A stretch of 64,000 nucleotides of DNA from positions 1 through 64,000 of the forward strand of contig JAMHWF010000136.1 of assembly GCA_035911095.1 (NCBI GenBank), written 5' to 3'. Source of the DNA: JAMHWF01 sp035911095 (GTDB taxonomy: Bacteria; Pseudomonadota; Gammaproteobacteria; Burkholderiales; Burkholderiaceae_C). The notes below the pieces were generated by a model. That model saw only the letters and a list, made by a program, of their open reading frames with translations. It ran no database searches and was not told the DNA's origin. Every line of letters starts with the position of its first letter. Within the stretch, counting starts at the first letter, position 1. Made by a program: the position numbers and the translations under genes. Shown here in pieces: positions 21,501 to 30,890 of the stretch.

Positions 21501-22178
21501 TCAGGCCACCACCGGGCCGTCAATCAGCGATGCCGAACGCCGGCGGCGCACCGCCCAGGCGACACCGGCCAGGCCGGCCAGCATCAGCGCATAGGTTTCG
21601 GGCTCCGGTACCGGCGCAACGCCGCGCGCCGAATAGGAGACCTCGCTCATCCAGTACATCGAGATCGGCTCGTTCGTGCGGTTGGCGTACGTCACCGTGA
21701 GCGTGCCGCTGGAGGCGTCGTTGCCGGCGCTGAAGAGCGACGCCGTGGCGCCGTCACCGGAAACATGGGTCGAGTCGAGCGTGACGCCGACCCTTGCCGT
21801 CACCACCTCGCCGAACATCTGCACCGTCGAAGCCATCGCGGAGAAGCTGGCGGTGATCTCGGTCATGGGACTCAGCAGGTAGTCGCCGAAGACAAGGGAT
21901 TGGAACGCGGTCGACAACGCCGGGCCCCTCGACGCGGTCGTGAAGCACTGCAAGGTCCTCGCGCAGTGGCCATCGATGACCCCGCCCTCCTTGCTATCGA
22001 GATAGTCGCCATAGGGAAAGAAGTTGTCCGGGTCTTCCGACCAGCTCGCCGCCACGCCGTCGAACGGGTCGAGGTCTGTGAGCGTGAACACCGGGTCGTC
22101 CAGGCCCACCTCTACATACGCGGCCTGAGAGGCCGGCCACGCGACGACGAGCGCCGCCAGTGCCAAGGTCTTCAGCAT
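21501..22178 (-). CDS. PEP-CTERM sorted protein (copy 1)
   Basis: 225 residues with a signal peptide (MLKTLALAALVVAWPASQA) and a C-terminal VPEPETYALMLAGLAG motif, hydrophobic segment and RRRR tail: the PEP-CTERM sorting signal cut by an exosortase (EpsH/XrtA/XrtB types). The middle part has no recognisable enzyme domain. It is a diverged tandem paralog of the next upstream gene: both share a VEVG(L/F) mature start, SPMT(E/Q)IT(A/T)SFSA(M/L)ASTVQ-like and YWM segments. GGGAGGG lies just before the ATG. Likely a secreted or matrix-associated protein; function unknown. Confidence 0.88.
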   Translation of the reverse strand: MLKTLALAALVVAWPASQAAYVEVGLDDPVFTLTDLDPFDGVAASWSEDPDNFFPYGDYLDSKEGGVIDGHCARTLQCFTTASRGPALSTAFQSLVFGDYLLSPMTEITASFSAMASTVQMFGEVVTARVGVTLDSTHVSGDGATASLFSAGNDASSGTLTVTYANRTNEPISMYWMSEVSYSARGVAPVPEPETYALMLAGLAGVAWAVRRRRSASLIDGPVVA

Positions 22179-22303
22179 CGAACCCTCCCATGCGAGGAAG
22201 AGGCGGGACTTTGCCCCCTGGCCTCGAAAACCGCAGCCCAACCAAGTGCCCGACGCACCGGGGACCGAAACGCACAGGGACCCGCCCTGGAGGCGGCCCT
22301 GGC

Positions 22304-22978
22304 TCAGGCGGCCGCTGTCGCGAGCTGTGGCGCCGCTCGCCGACGGCGCACGGCCCAGGCGACGCCGGCGAGGCCGACGAGCATCAGGGCGTAGGTCTCG
22401 GGCTCGGGCACCGGGGCCACATTGCGCGCGTCGGCGACGAAGCTGATCGTGCCCATCCAGTAGGCCTCGAGCGGGACGTTGGTGTTGTTCGCGAAGGACA
22501 GCGTCAGGTTGCCGCTCTCGGTCTGGGTGCCGGAACTCAGCAGCGACGCAGTCGAGGTGCCGTCCAGGGAGGCGATGCCGCCGAGCGACAGCTCGACCGA
22601 GCCGCTCACGCTCTCGCCCGGCAACTGCACCGTCGATGCCAGCGCCGAGAAGGTCGCGGTGATCTGCGTCATCGGCGACAGCAGGTGCGAGCCGTCGACA
22701 CCGACGAAGGTGGCTGCCGCGTAGGCCGGGCCCGTCGTGCTCACGGCAAGGCAGGCCAGGAACGACGCGCTGCAGGTCTCCTCGACGACGTTGCCCTCGA
22801 ACTGGTCGAAGTAGCGGGTGTACGGGGCGTCCCAGGGGGTCCAGCTCGGCGCGATGCCGTCGGAGGCATCGAGGTCGGTCAGCTGGATCACCGGCTGTTC
22901 GAAGCCGACCTCCACCCGTGCCGCCTCGGCGACCGGCCATGCAGCCGCCAGGGCTGCCAGTGTCAGGGTCCTCAACAT
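22304..22978 (-). CDS. PEP-CTERM sorted protein (copy 2)
   Basis: 224 residues, paralog of the downstream neighbour with the same layout: signal peptide (MLRTLTLAALAAAWPVAEA), a core of about 180 residues that is probably beta-rich, and the C-terminal VPEPETYALMLVGLAG / RRRR PEP-CTERM signal. Core identity with copy 1 is moderate, so the duplication is not recent. GGGAG lies upstream of the ATG at a slightly long spacing. 125 bp separate the two genes; both read on the minus strand and may be one transcript. Exosortase genes are not in the window. Confidence 0.88.
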   Translation of the reverse strand: MLRTLTLAALAAAWPVAEAARVEVGFEQPVIQLTDLDASDGIAPSWTPWDAPYTRYFDQFEGNVVEETCSASFLACLAVSTTGPAYAAATFVGVDGSHLLSPMTQITATFSALASTVQLPGESVSGSVELSLGGIASLDGTSTASLLSSGTQTESGNLTLSFANNTNVPLEAYWMGTISFVADARNVAPVPEPETYALMLVGLAGVAWAVRRRRAAPQLATAAA

Positions 22979-23053
22979 GTCGCACCGCTCCCAACGAAGT
23001 GCGCGAACGCTATTCCCGGCGCACCCTCCGGTCAAGCAAAGGCATTCGACCGT

Positions 23054-23992
23054 CTAAGGATTGCGGGGTGCCGTCGCCGGTGCGGCGGGCGTGCCCTTGA
23101 TCAGCGCCATCGACGTGCCGATCAGCGCCGCCACTTCGGTCATGTTGCCCGGCACGATCATCGTGTTGTTCTTGCGCGCGAGCTCGGCGTAGGCCTCGAC
23201 CGCCTTCTCGGCGACCTTCAGCTGTACCGCCTGCTCGCCGCCGGGCTCCTGGATCGCCGAGGCGACCTGGCGGATCGCGCTGGCGGTCGCCTCGGCCACC
23301 GCGATGATCGCCGCCGCCTCGCCCTGGGCCTTGTTGATCTCGGCCTGCTTCTCGCCCTCGGAGCGCGCGATGAAGGCCTCGCGTTCGCCGGTCGCGATGT
23401 TGATCTGCTCCTGGCGCCGCCCTTCGGAGGCGGCGATCAGCGCGCGCTTCTCGCGCTCGGCGGTGATCTGCGCCTGCATCGCGCGCAGGATCTCGTTCGG
23501 CGGCGTCAGGTCCTTGATCTCGTAGCGCAGCACCTTGACGCCCCAGGTCGCGGCGGCGTCGTCGAGCGCACTGACCACCTGGGCGTTGATCGCGTCGCGC
23601 TCCTCAAAGGTCTTGTCGAGCTCCATGCGGCCGATGATCGAGCGCAGCGTGGTCTGCGCGAGCTGGGTGATCGCGAGCACGTAGTTCGACGAGCCGTAGC
23701 TGGCGCGCATCGGGTCGGTCACCTGGAAGTACAGGATCCCGTCGACCTGCAGTTGGGTGTTGTCCTTCGTGATGCACACCTGGCTCGGCACGTCGAGCGG
23801 GATCTCCTTCAGCGAGTGCTTGTAGGCGACGCGGTCGACGAAGGGCACGAGAAAGCTCAGACCGGGCGTCAGCGCGATGTGGAATTTGCCGAGCCGCTCG
23901 ACGACCCAGGCGTGCTGCTGCGGCACGACCTTGATCGAGCGCACGACGAAGATGGCGGCGATGACGAGGATGACGATCGCGACGATGTCCAT
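23054..23992 (-). CDS. SPFH/stomatin-family membrane protein (QmcA/paraslipin type)
   Basis: 312 residues: one N-terminal membrane anchor (VAIVILVIAAIFVVRSI), an SPFH domain from about residue 20 (VPQQHAWVVERLGKFH, GLSFLVPFVDRVAYKH), then an Ala/Glu-rich coiled coil (about 185-255, AEREKRALIAASEGRRQEQ). Such proteins oligomerise into membrane microdomains and modulate FtsH or other membrane proteases. It lies downstream of an NfeD-like gene, the standard partner. The gap of 85 bp separates them. Confidence 0.92.
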   Translation of the reverse strand: MDIVAIVILVIAAIFVVRSIKVVPQQHAWVVERLGKFHIALTPGLSFLVPFVDRVAYKHSLKEIPLDVPSQVCITKDNTQLQVDGILYFQVTDPMRASYGSSNYVLAITQLAQTTLRSIIGRMELDKTFEERDAINAQVVSALDDAAATWGVKVLRYEIKDLTPPNEILRAMQAQITAEREKRALIAASEGRRQEQINIATGEREAFIARSEGEKQAEINKAQGEAAAIIAVAEATASAIRQVASAIQEPGGEQAVQLKVAEKAVEAYAELARKNNTMIVPGNMTEVAALIGTSMALIKGTPAAPATAPRNP

Positions 23993-24077
23993 GGGGCAGG
24001 GCCTCGAGGGGTCGTGACGGAAGTAGAAGGGATGCGGCGCCGAGGGGCAGGTTCCCCCGGGCGCCGCCGGCGGAACG

Positions 24078-24509
24078 TCAGGACGACGCGCGATCGAGCA
24101 GCAGGCGCGAGCCGTCGATCGAGCGGATGCGGTGCTCCCCGGGCAGTGGCGCGCCGCTGCCGGCGTAGCGCGCGTCCCAGGCTGCCCCGCGGTAGCGCAC
24201 GCGGCTGCTGCCATCGGGCTCCCAGCGCTCGACCTGCACGCGTTCGCCGATGTCGAGGTTCACGTTGCGGTCCTCCGATGGGGCGATGCGCGGCTGGCGC
24301 CGACGCCGGTACCAGAGCACGACAGTGCCGGCAGCGAAGAGCGCGGCGACGAGCAACTGGACGACGAAGCCCGCGCCTGCATGAGCGGCGAGGGCGGCTC
24401 CGGCGGCGCCGAGGGCGAGCAGCAGCAGGTAGAAAGTCCCGGTGGCGAGTTCGGCGGCGATCAGCAGGCCGGCGACGATCCACCACCAGGTCCCCATGCT
24501 CAAGTCCAT
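24078..24509 (-). CDS. NfeD-family membrane protein
   Basis: 143 residues: two to three N-terminal membrane segments (GTWWWIVAGLLIAAELATGTF, LLLLALGAAGAALAAHAG, VVQLLVAALFAAGTVVLWY) followed by a C-terminal OB-fold (NVNLDIGERVQVERW ... RVRYRGAAWDARY), the short NfeD1b form. NfeD proteins pair with SPFH proteins, here the next gene downstream. The start was chosen at MDLSMGTWWW because the hydrophobic segment follows at once; sequence upstream is not conserved-looking. Confidence 0.88.
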   Translation of the reverse strand: MDLSMGTWWWIVAGLLIAAELATGTFYLLLLALGAAGAALAAHAGAGFVVQLLVAALFAAGTVVLWYRRRRQPRIAPSEDRNVNLDIGERVQVERWEPDGSSRVRYRGAAWDARYAGSGAPLPGEHRIRSIDGSRLLLDRASS

Positions 24510-24735
24510 CCAATACTCCAGGCCGTCCCGGCGGCGGACGGTGTCGGGCGGCAGTGTAGACCCCGGCGCCGGCGTGCCGATCCGCGCCGCCGCCCGTCGC
24601 CGACGCGCGCATCGGCGGGGCCCTACAGGCATCGCGACCCGCTGCTGTCAAGATGCTTCGCTTCCAAGCCGCTGCCGGCGCGGGGAAGTGCCCGCGCCGG
24701 ATTGCCGGTTGACTGTTGACCGCCACGGAGATGCG

Positions 24736-25524
24736 ATGCGCAGACTCGAGATCGACTGCCGCCTCGAGTACGAGGTCGAGGGACCGAGCCACTTCCTGTT
24801 CCAGATCGAGCCGGCGCGCGTGCCCGGCCAGGAGGTGCTGCGCGAGTCGTTGACGATCGAGCCTGCGCTGGACAAGCGCCACTGGACGCACCTCGAGTCG
24901 GGCAACCGCCACTTTCGCTTCGATGCCGACGCCGGGCCCGTGCGGGTGCACTACCACGCCGAAGTCGGGCTCGCGCCGGCGCCGGTCGGCGCGCCCGGGC
25001 CGGCGGAAGAGACAGTGAGCGATCTGCCCGACGACGTGCTGCACCTGCTGACGCCCACGCGCTATTGCGAGTGCGACGAGCTGGGCCCGGTGGCGCAGAA
25101 GCTCTTCAGCGACGTGCCGCCCGGGCTGCCGCGCGTGCAGGCCATCACCCAATGGATCCACGAGCAGGTCGAGTACCGGCTCGGCACGTCCGACGTCGGC
25201 ACCACCGCGCGCGACATCTTCGTGCAGCGCAGCGGCGTGTGCCGTGACTTCGCGCACCTCGGCATCGCGCTGTGCCGAGCGCTCAACATCCCGGCGCGCT
25301 TCGTCGTCGGCTACGTCAGGTTCGAGGAGCCGCCGCCGGACTTCCACGCGCTGTTCGAGGCCTGGGTCAACGGTCGCTGGCAGCTCTTCGACGCGACGGA
25401 GATGGCACCGATCGACAAGCTGGTGCGCATCGCGACCGGCCGCGACGCGAAGGACGTGGCCTTCGCGACAATCTACGGGCCGGCCAGGATGCTCTCGATG
25501 GCGCCTGAGGTACGCGAGATCTGA
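24736..25524 (+). CDS. Transglutaminase-like cysteine peptidase-fold protein
   Basis: 262 residues. N-terminal beta domain (about 1-85) and a transglutaminase-like core with Cys169 (SGVCRDFAHLGIALCRALN), His204 (DFHALFEAWV) and Asp219 (WQLFDATEM), a complete triad. In bacteria such proteins are usually cytoplasmic and act as proteases, or on glutamine-containing peptides; the substrate is unknown. There is no signal peptide. Divergent from nfeD over 226 bp; the metallopeptidase gene begins 78 bp downstream on the same strand. Confidence 0.88.
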   Translation: MRRLEIDCRLEYEVEGPSHFLFQIEPARVPGQEVLRESLTIEPALDKRHWTHLESGNRHFRFDADAGPVRVHYHAEVGLAPAPVGAPGPAEETVSDLPDDVLHLLTPTRYCECDELGPVAQKLFSDVPPGLPRVQAITQWIHEQVEYRLGTSDVGTTARDIFVQRSGVCRDFAHLGIALCRALNIPARFVVGYVRFEEPPPDFHALFEAWVNGRWQLFDATEMAPIDKLVRIATGRDAKDVAFATIYGPARMLSMAPEVREI

Positions 25525-25602
25525 GCCGGAACCCTCGATGATCCCGATCTCCCCGACGGCCGCCGCCCTGAGCCGGCAGCCCGGAGCCCCCCGGAGGACC
25601 TG

Positions 25603-26871
25603 ATGAGCCACCTGTACCGCTGCGCCTGCGGCCAGGCACTGTATTTCCGCAACTCGCAATGCGTGGTCTGCGGCCGCACGCTCGGCTACGTGCCCGAGCA
25701 GCGCGAACTGCTCGCGCTCGAGGCCGCGACCCCGCCCGAGGGCGCCGCCGTACCGCCGGACGGCGCTTGGCGCCTCGCGCGCGACGAGGCCGGTGCCGAA
25801 GGCCTCTGGCTGCGCTGCGCGAACGCCCACACCGCTGCGGCCTGCAACTGGCTCGTGCCGCAGCGCGAGGGCGCGCCGCTCTTCTGCCTGTCCTGCCGGC
25901 TCAACCAGACCGTACCCGAGGCCTCCGACCCGCAGCGGGCGCGCAACTGGGCCGAGGTGGAGGCCGCGAAGCGCCGCCTCGTCGCCTCGCTGCTCGAGTT
26001 CGGCCTGCCGGTGCAGCCACGCGACGAGAGCCCGCAGCAGGGCCTCGCCTTCGACCTGCTCGCCACGCTGCCAGGCACGCACGCCCCGATGACCGGCCAC
26101 CAGAACGGACTGGTGACGATCAACGTCGACGAGGCTGACGACGTCACGCGCGAGAGCGTGCGCCAGCGCATGGGCGAGCCCTACCGCACGATCCTGGGCC
26201 ACGTGCGCCACGAGGTCGGCCACTACTACTGGAACCGGCTGGTGCAGGGCACCGACTGGCAGCCGCGCTTCCGCGACTTGTTCGGCGACGAGTCGGTCGA
26301 CTACGGCGAGAGCCTCGAGCGCCACTACGCGCAAGGCCCGGCACCCGACTGGCCGACACGGTTCATCAGCGCCTACGCGAGCGCGCACCCCTGGGAAGAC
26401 TGGGCCGAGACCTGGGCCCACTACATGCACATGATCGACGGGCTCGACACCGCGGCGAGCTTCGATCTCAACCTCGGCAGCAGCGCGATCGAGCCGGTCG
26501 GCGGCCCGGCCGGCACTGCGCAGCAGACGCCCGTCGCCCCGCCTGTGGCGCCACCGGTCGCGCCGGGCGATGTGCCCGCCCCGGCCCCGCAAGCGGTCGC
26601 GCCGCCTGCCGCGCAGGCGCCCGGCGCGGAACCCGCGCCGGCACCGGCTGAGGCACTGCCGCAGGCAGCGCCCCCGCCCGGGCGCTCCACGCGTGCCCGC
26701 GAGGCCTTCGACCCGCTCTTCGAGGACTGGCTGCGCCTGACCCAGGCGATGAACCAGCTTGCGCGCAGCCTTGGCGAACGCGACTTCTATCCCTTCGTGG
26801 TCTCGGAGCCGGCGCGCCTCAAGCTGGCCTTCGTACACGAGGTGATCGGCGCCGCCGCGACGTCGGGCTGA
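25603..26871 (+). CDS. Zinc-ribbon metallopeptidase family protein (COG4307-like)
   Basis: 422 residues. N-terminal zinc-ribbon cysteines C7, C9, C20 and C23 (CAC...CVVC), a second Cys pair in FCLSC, and an HExxH site His203-Glu204-His207 (VRHEVGHYYW) with downstream acidic residues (HPWEDWAETWAHYMHMIDG). This is the layout of the putative zinc-binding peptidase family. About 75 residues of Ala/Pro-rich sequence (roughly 300-370) interrupt it before a conserved C-terminal segment (DPLFEDWLRLTQAMNQLARSLG). Family members often neighbour transglutaminase-like genes, as here. The activity itself is not established from sequence. Confidence 0.85.
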   Translation: MSHLYRCACGQALYFRNSQCVVCGRTLGYVPEQRELLALEAATPPEGAAVPPDGAWRLARDEAGAEGLWLRCANAHTAAACNWLVPQREGAPLFCLSCRLNQTVPEASDPQRARNWAEVEAAKRRLVASLLEFGLPVQPRDESPQQGLAFDLLATLPGTHAPMTGHQNGLVTINVDEADDVTRESVRQRMGEPYRTILGHVRHEVGHYYWNRLVQGTDWQPRFRDLFGDESVDYGESLERHYAQGPAPDWPTRFISAYASAHPWEDWAETWAHYMHMIDGLDTAASFDLNLGSSAIEPVGGPAGTAQQTPVAPPVAPPVAPGDVPAPAPQAVAPPAAQAPGAEPAPAPAEALPQAAPPPGRSTRAREAFDPLFEDWLRLTQAMNQLARSLGERDFYPFVVSEPARLKLAFVHEVIGAAATSG

Positions 26872-26920
26872 CACGCGCTCTGCGTACACTCGCGGCCTTT
26901 GTTTGGCCTGGGCCCCGACG

Positions 26921-29188
26921 ATGCAGCGCTTCCACTTCCCGATCGTCATCATCGACGAGGACTACCGCTCGGAGAACACCTCCGGCATCGGCATCCGCGC
27001 GCTGGCGCAGGCGATCGAGCAGGAGGGCTTCGAGGTCCTCGGCACCACGAGCTACGGCGACCTGAGCCAGTTCGCCCAGCAGCAGAGCCGCGCCAGCGCC
27101 TTCATCCTGTCGATCGACGACGAGGAGCTGGTGAGCGGCAGCGAGTCGGACGCCGTGCAGAGCCTGCGCAAGTTCATCACCGAGATCCGCCGGCGCAACC
27201 TCGAGATCCCGATCTATCTGTACGGCGAGACGCGCACCTCGCAGCACATCCCGAACGATGTGCTGCGCGAACTGCACGGCTTCATTCACATGTTCGAGGA
27301 CACGCCGGAGTTCGTCGCGCGCCACATCATCCGCGAGGCGAAGAGCTACCTGAAGTCGCTGCCGCCGCCGTTCTTCCGCGAGCTGATCGACTACGCGCAG
27401 GACGGCTCGTATTCGTGGCATTGTCCGGGGCACTCGGGCGGCGTCGCCTTCCTGAAGAGCCCGGTGGGGCAGATCTTTCACCAGTTCTTCGGCGAGAACA
27501 TGCTGCGGGCCGACGTCTGCAACTCGGTCGACGAGCTCGGCCAACTGCTCGACCACACCGGCCCGATCGCCGAGAGCGAGCGCAACGCTGCGCGCATCTT
27601 CAATGCAGACCACTGCTTCTTCGTCACCAACGGCACGAGCACGAGCAACAAGATCGTCTGGCACCACACAGTGGCGCCCGGCGACGTGGTGGTGGTCGAC
27701 CGCAACTGCCACAAGTCGATCCTGCACGCGATCATCATGACCGGCGCCGTGCCGGTGTTCCTCTCGCCGACGCGCAACCACTACGGGATCATTGGGCCGA
27801 TCCCGCGGGGCTCGTTCACGCGCGAGGCGATCGAGGCGAAGATCGCCGCCAACCCCCTGCTCGCCGGCGTCGACCCGAAGACCGTCAAGCCGCGCATCCT
27901 CACGATCACGCAGAGCACCTACGACGGCGTGCTCTACAACACCGAGACGATCAAGGGGATGCTCGACGGCTACATCGACACCCTGCACTTCGACGAAGCC
28001 TGGCTGCCGCACGCAGCCTTCCACCCGTTCTACGGCAGCTTCCACGCGATGGGCAAGCGGCGCCCACGCCCGAAGCACGCGCTGGTCTACGCGACGCAGT
28101 CGACGCACAAGCTGCTGGCCGGCATCAGCCAGGCGTCGCAGGTGCTGGTGCAGGACGCGCAGGAGCAGCACCTCGACCGGCCGCTCTTCAACGAGGCCTA
28201 CCTGATGCACACCTCGACCTCGCCCCAGTACGCGATCATCGCCAGCTGCGACGTGGCCGCCGCGATGATGGAGCCGCCCGGTGGCACCGCCCTGGTCGAG
28301 GAGAGCATCGTGGAGGCGCTCGACTTCCGCCGCGCCATGCGCAAGGTCGAGGAGGAGTTCGGCAGCGGCGACTGGTGGTTCAGCGTCTGGGGCCCCGACA
28401 AGCTCGCCGTCGAGGGCACCGGCAAGGCGGAGGACTGGATGCTGAAGCCCGGCGAAAGCTGGCACGGCTTCGGCGAGCCGGCGCCCGGCTTCAACCTGCT
28501 CGACCCGATCAAGAGCACGATCATCACGCCGGGGCTCGATGTCTCGGGCCGCTTCGCGCAGACGGGCATTCCGGCCAGCATCGTCACGAAGTTCCTCGCC
28601 GAACACGGCATCGTGGTCGAGAAGACGGGGCTGTACTCGTTCTTCATCATGTTCACGATCGGCATCACCAAAGGCCGCTGGAACACGCTGGTGACGGCGC
28701 TGCAGCAGTTCAAGGACGACCACGACCGCAACGCGCCGCTGTGGCGCGTGCTGCCCGAGTTCGTCGCGCGCCACCCGCGCTACGAGCGCATGGGGCTGCG
28801 CGACCTGAGCCAGGCGATCCACGAGACCTACGCGAAGGAGGACATCGCGCGCCTGGTCACCGAGATGTACCTGTCCGACCTGCAGCCGGCGATGAAGCCG
28901 AGCGACGCCTACGCCCACATCGCCCAGCGACGCACAGAGCGGGTCGAGATCGAAGCGCTCGAAGGGCGCATCACGACCTCGCTGCTGACGCCGTACCCGC
29001 CGGGCATCCCGCTGCTGATCCCCGGCGAGCGCTTCAACCGCAAGATCGTCGACTATCTGCGCTTCACCCAGCGCTTCAACGACGCCTTCCCGGGCTTCGA
29101 CACCGACGTGCACGGGCTGGTGGAAGAGGACGGCGAGACCGGCCCGCGCCGCTACTACGTCGACTGCGTGGCCCAGGAACCGGCCTGA
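26921..29188 (+). CDS. Arginine/lysine/ornithine decarboxylase, probably arginine (AdiA-like)
   Basis: 755 residues, fold-type I PLP decarboxylase. N-terminal wing domain (about 1-130, IVIIDEDYRSENTSGIGIRALAQAI), core with FFVTNGTSTSNKIV and HFDEAWLPHAAFHPFY, the PLP lysine in TQSTHKLLAGISQ (Lys397), and a C-terminal domain. The length equals the biodegradative arginine decarboxylase AdiA and exceeds the lysine (about 715) and ornithine (about 711) enzymes, so agmatine formation is the best guess. The start is ATG 26921; a TTG 18 bp upstream is less likely. No antiporter gene is adjacent, which argues for a polyamine role over acid resistance. A bidirectional terminator follows. Confidence 0.9.
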   Translation: MQRFHFPIVIIDEDYRSENTSGIGIRALAQAIEQEGFEVLGTTSYGDLSQFAQQQSRASAFILSIDDEELVSGSESDAVQSLRKFITEIRRRNLEIPIYLYGETRTSQHIPNDVLRELHGFIHMFEDTPEFVARHIIREAKSYLKSLPPPFFRELIDYAQDGSYSWHCPGHSGGVAFLKSPVGQIFHQFFGENMLRADVCNSVDELGQLLDHTGPIAESERNAARIFNADHCFFVTNGTSTSNKIVWHHTVAPGDVVVVDRNCHKSILHAIIMTGAVPVFLSPTRNHYGIIGPIPRGSFTREAIEAKIAANPLLAGVDPKTVKPRILTITQSTYDGVLYNTETIKGMLDGYIDTLHFDEAWLPHAAFHPFYGSFHAMGKRRPRPKHALVYATQSTHKLLAGISQASQVLVQDAQEQHLDRPLFNEAYLMHTSTSPQYAIIASCDVAAAMMEPPGGTALVEESIVEALDFRRAMRKVEEEFGSGDWWFSVWGPDKLAVEGTGKAEDWMLKPGESWHGFGEPAPGFNLLDPIKSTIITPGLDVSGRFAQTGIPASIVTKFLAEHGIVVEKTGLYSFFIMFTIGITKGRWNTLVTALQQFKDDHDRNAPLWRVLPEFVARHPRYERMGLRDLSQAIHETYAKEDIARLVTEMYLSDLQPAMKPSDAYAHIAQRRTERVEIEALEGRITTSLLTPYPPGIPLLIPGERFNRKIVDYLRFTQRFNDAFPGFDTDVHGLVEEDGETGPRRYYVDCVAQEPA

Positions 29189-29246
29189 CCGCCACGGCCT
29201 GAACGCTGTGGGGCCCGGGCGCCAGCGCCGTCGCGCATCGCCAGCG

Positions 29247-29273
29247 AAAACGCCGCCCAGCGGGCGGCGTTTT
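29247..29273. terminator. Bidirectional terminator between convergent genes
   Basis: AAAACGCCGCCC and GGGCGGCGTTTT form a 12-bp stem around AGC. The A and T tracts let it work in both directions, serving the decarboxylase on the plus strand and the lipoprotein gene on the minus strand. Confidence 0.92.
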
Positions 29274-29346
29274 CTCGACGGTCATCGGTTCGCGGCGGCT
29301 GGCCGTCGCGTCCCGGGCCGTGTCGCGGCCCGGGCTTGCTGCCCGA

Positions 29347-30798
29347 TCAGTTCAGCGGCGCGGCGAGCGGCTGGCGCGGCGTGCCGCCACCGCCGATGCT
29401 GGTGGCGCTGTTGTTGTCGATCACGTGCAGCGCGGTGACCAGGCGCTGGATGTCACGCACCCAGGGCGTGGCGTTGCGGGCCCGTGCCTCGAACTTGAAG
29501 CCGTAGTCCTTCTGGAACTGGTCTTCGAACTTGCCCTCCGGGCCCACTTCGACCGCGATCGAGAAACCGGCACCGTAGGTGTCGTCGACGATGTAGGCGC
29601 CGTAGTTCTGCAGCGTCCAGGCGAGCTGGCGGCCGGGCTCGGTCTCGAGGCCCATCTTCGCGATGTCGACGTCCTTGTGCAGCGCGAGCAGCGAGCCCAT
29701 GCGCATGCCGGCCGGTGCGCTCGTGCCCTTGCGGCCGTAGACGCTGGTCGCGTAGCCGTCGGCGCCCTTGGCAGGCCAGCGCGAGCAGTCGGCACGCACC
29801 GAGCAGACGCGCAGTTGAGACGCCGCGTCCACGACCACCTTCAGCGCGTGGTTCGGACCCTTGCTGCCTGGGCGAAGCTCACCCATGCGGATCGTGCCGC
29901 CAAGCGCCGACATGCGCGAGCCGCCGTGCGAGCCGACGATGCCGTCGCCGTAGATGTCGACCGACTCGAAGCCGACCCAGCCGGTGGCGATGCCGCCGGC
30001 GGAGCAGCGGGCCAGCGGCTGCGACTGCAGCACGGTGCGGCCGTCGGGCATCAGGAACGCGGCGGAGTCGTTGGTGCGCGAGTTCGGGACGACATAGTTG
30101 ATCGGCATCGGCACCGTCTGCAGCACCTGGGTGCCGCTGGCGGCGCAACGGTCGCCGCCCGACCAGCCGCCCTTCGAGTGGTAGACCTTGGTCAGCGGCG
30201 CCTTGGGCGTCAGCACGATGTGGTCGCGCTCGGCCATCGGCATCGGCGACCAGACGTCGCCGCGCGGCGTGCCGGACATGCGGGCGTGGGCGTAGACCGC
30301 GCCGCTGCCGATCGGCATGTTCCAGATGCTGTTGACCGCGAACGGCTGCTTGAGCACGTCGCGCTTGGCCACCGGGGCCGGTGCCGGGGCAGGAGCCGGG
30401 GCGGGGGCCGGCGCTGCGGCGGGCGCGGCGGTGACCTTCAGCACCTGGCACTCCTTGCGCGTGCCGACGACCGGGTCGCTGCCGAAGAGGGCGTTGGCGC
30501 AGGTCTGCTTGCCGCTGACGCTCTTCTGGACCCACTTGCTGCCGGAGCCGTAGCGGACCGTCTGCGTGCCCGTGACGGTGAAGTTCTCGCGTTCCAGCGC
30601 CACGCGGGTCCAGGTCTGGGTCGCGGCGGCCGAGGCGGTTTCGCGTTGGCCGGCCGAGGCTTCGGCGGCGACGGCATCGTCGTCGATCACGGCCGAGGCG
30701 GTCGGGTCGGATTGGCCTCCACCGCAGGCGGCGAGGGCGAAGAGGGAGGCGAGCACCGGGGTGATCGCCAGTTGGCGCAGGTTGGCATCGAGGGTCAT
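29347..30798 (-). CDS. Secreted lipoprotein of unknown function (paralog A)
   Basis: 483 residues. The lipobox LFALAACGGG ends the signal sequence, so it is a lipoprotein. An Ala/Thr/Ser-rich region of about 110 residues with one Cys pair and an Ala-Pro repeat linker leads into a core of about 320 residues beginning DVLKQPF and SIWNMPIGSGA, with PRGD, AERDHIVL, SRTNDSAAFLMPDGR, DIYGDGIVGSHGGS and a C-terminal GGGGTPRQPLAA tail. The core is shared with the adjacent paralog B. Five or more Cys in the core suggest disulfides, consistent with export. I do not recognise the family; the sequence suggests an extracytoplasmic, beta-rich fold, with no catalytic motif I can name. Confidence 0.85.
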   Translation of the reverse strand: MTLDANLRQLAITPVLASLFALAACGGGQSDPTASAVIDDDAVAAEASAGQRETASAAATQTWTRVALERENFTVTGTQTVRYGSGSKWVQKSVSGKQTCANALFGSDPVVGTRKECQVLKVTAAPAAAPAPAPAPAPAPAPVAKRDVLKQPFAVNSIWNMPIGSGAVYAHARMSGTPRGDVWSPMPMAERDHIVLTPKAPLTKVYHSKGGWSGGDRCAASGTQVLQTVPMPINYVVPNSRTNDSAAFLMPDGRTVLQSQPLARCSAGGIATGWVGFESVDIYGDGIVGSHGGSRMSALGGTIRMGELRPGSKGPNHALKVVVDAASQLRVCSVRADCSRWPAKGADGYATSVYGRKGTSAPAGMRMGSLLALHKDVDIAKMGLETEPGRQLAWTLQNYGAYIVDDTYGAGFSIAVEVGPEGKFEDQFQKDYGFKFEARARNATPWVRDIQRLVTALHVIDNNSATSIGGGGTPRQPLAAPLN

Positions 30799-30890
30799 GG
30801 CATCCACCAGTCGAAATCGGGCAAGGACCGCGCCCCGGTGCAACGGGCACTGATGCGCGGACGGACATGCGGCCTCGAGCGGAGCCGGGT

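Noticed and set aside
26903..26920. TTG start for the arginine-type decarboxylase
   Set aside because: ATG 26921 is in frame 18 bp later, aligns with the family start and leaves a normal length of 755 residues.
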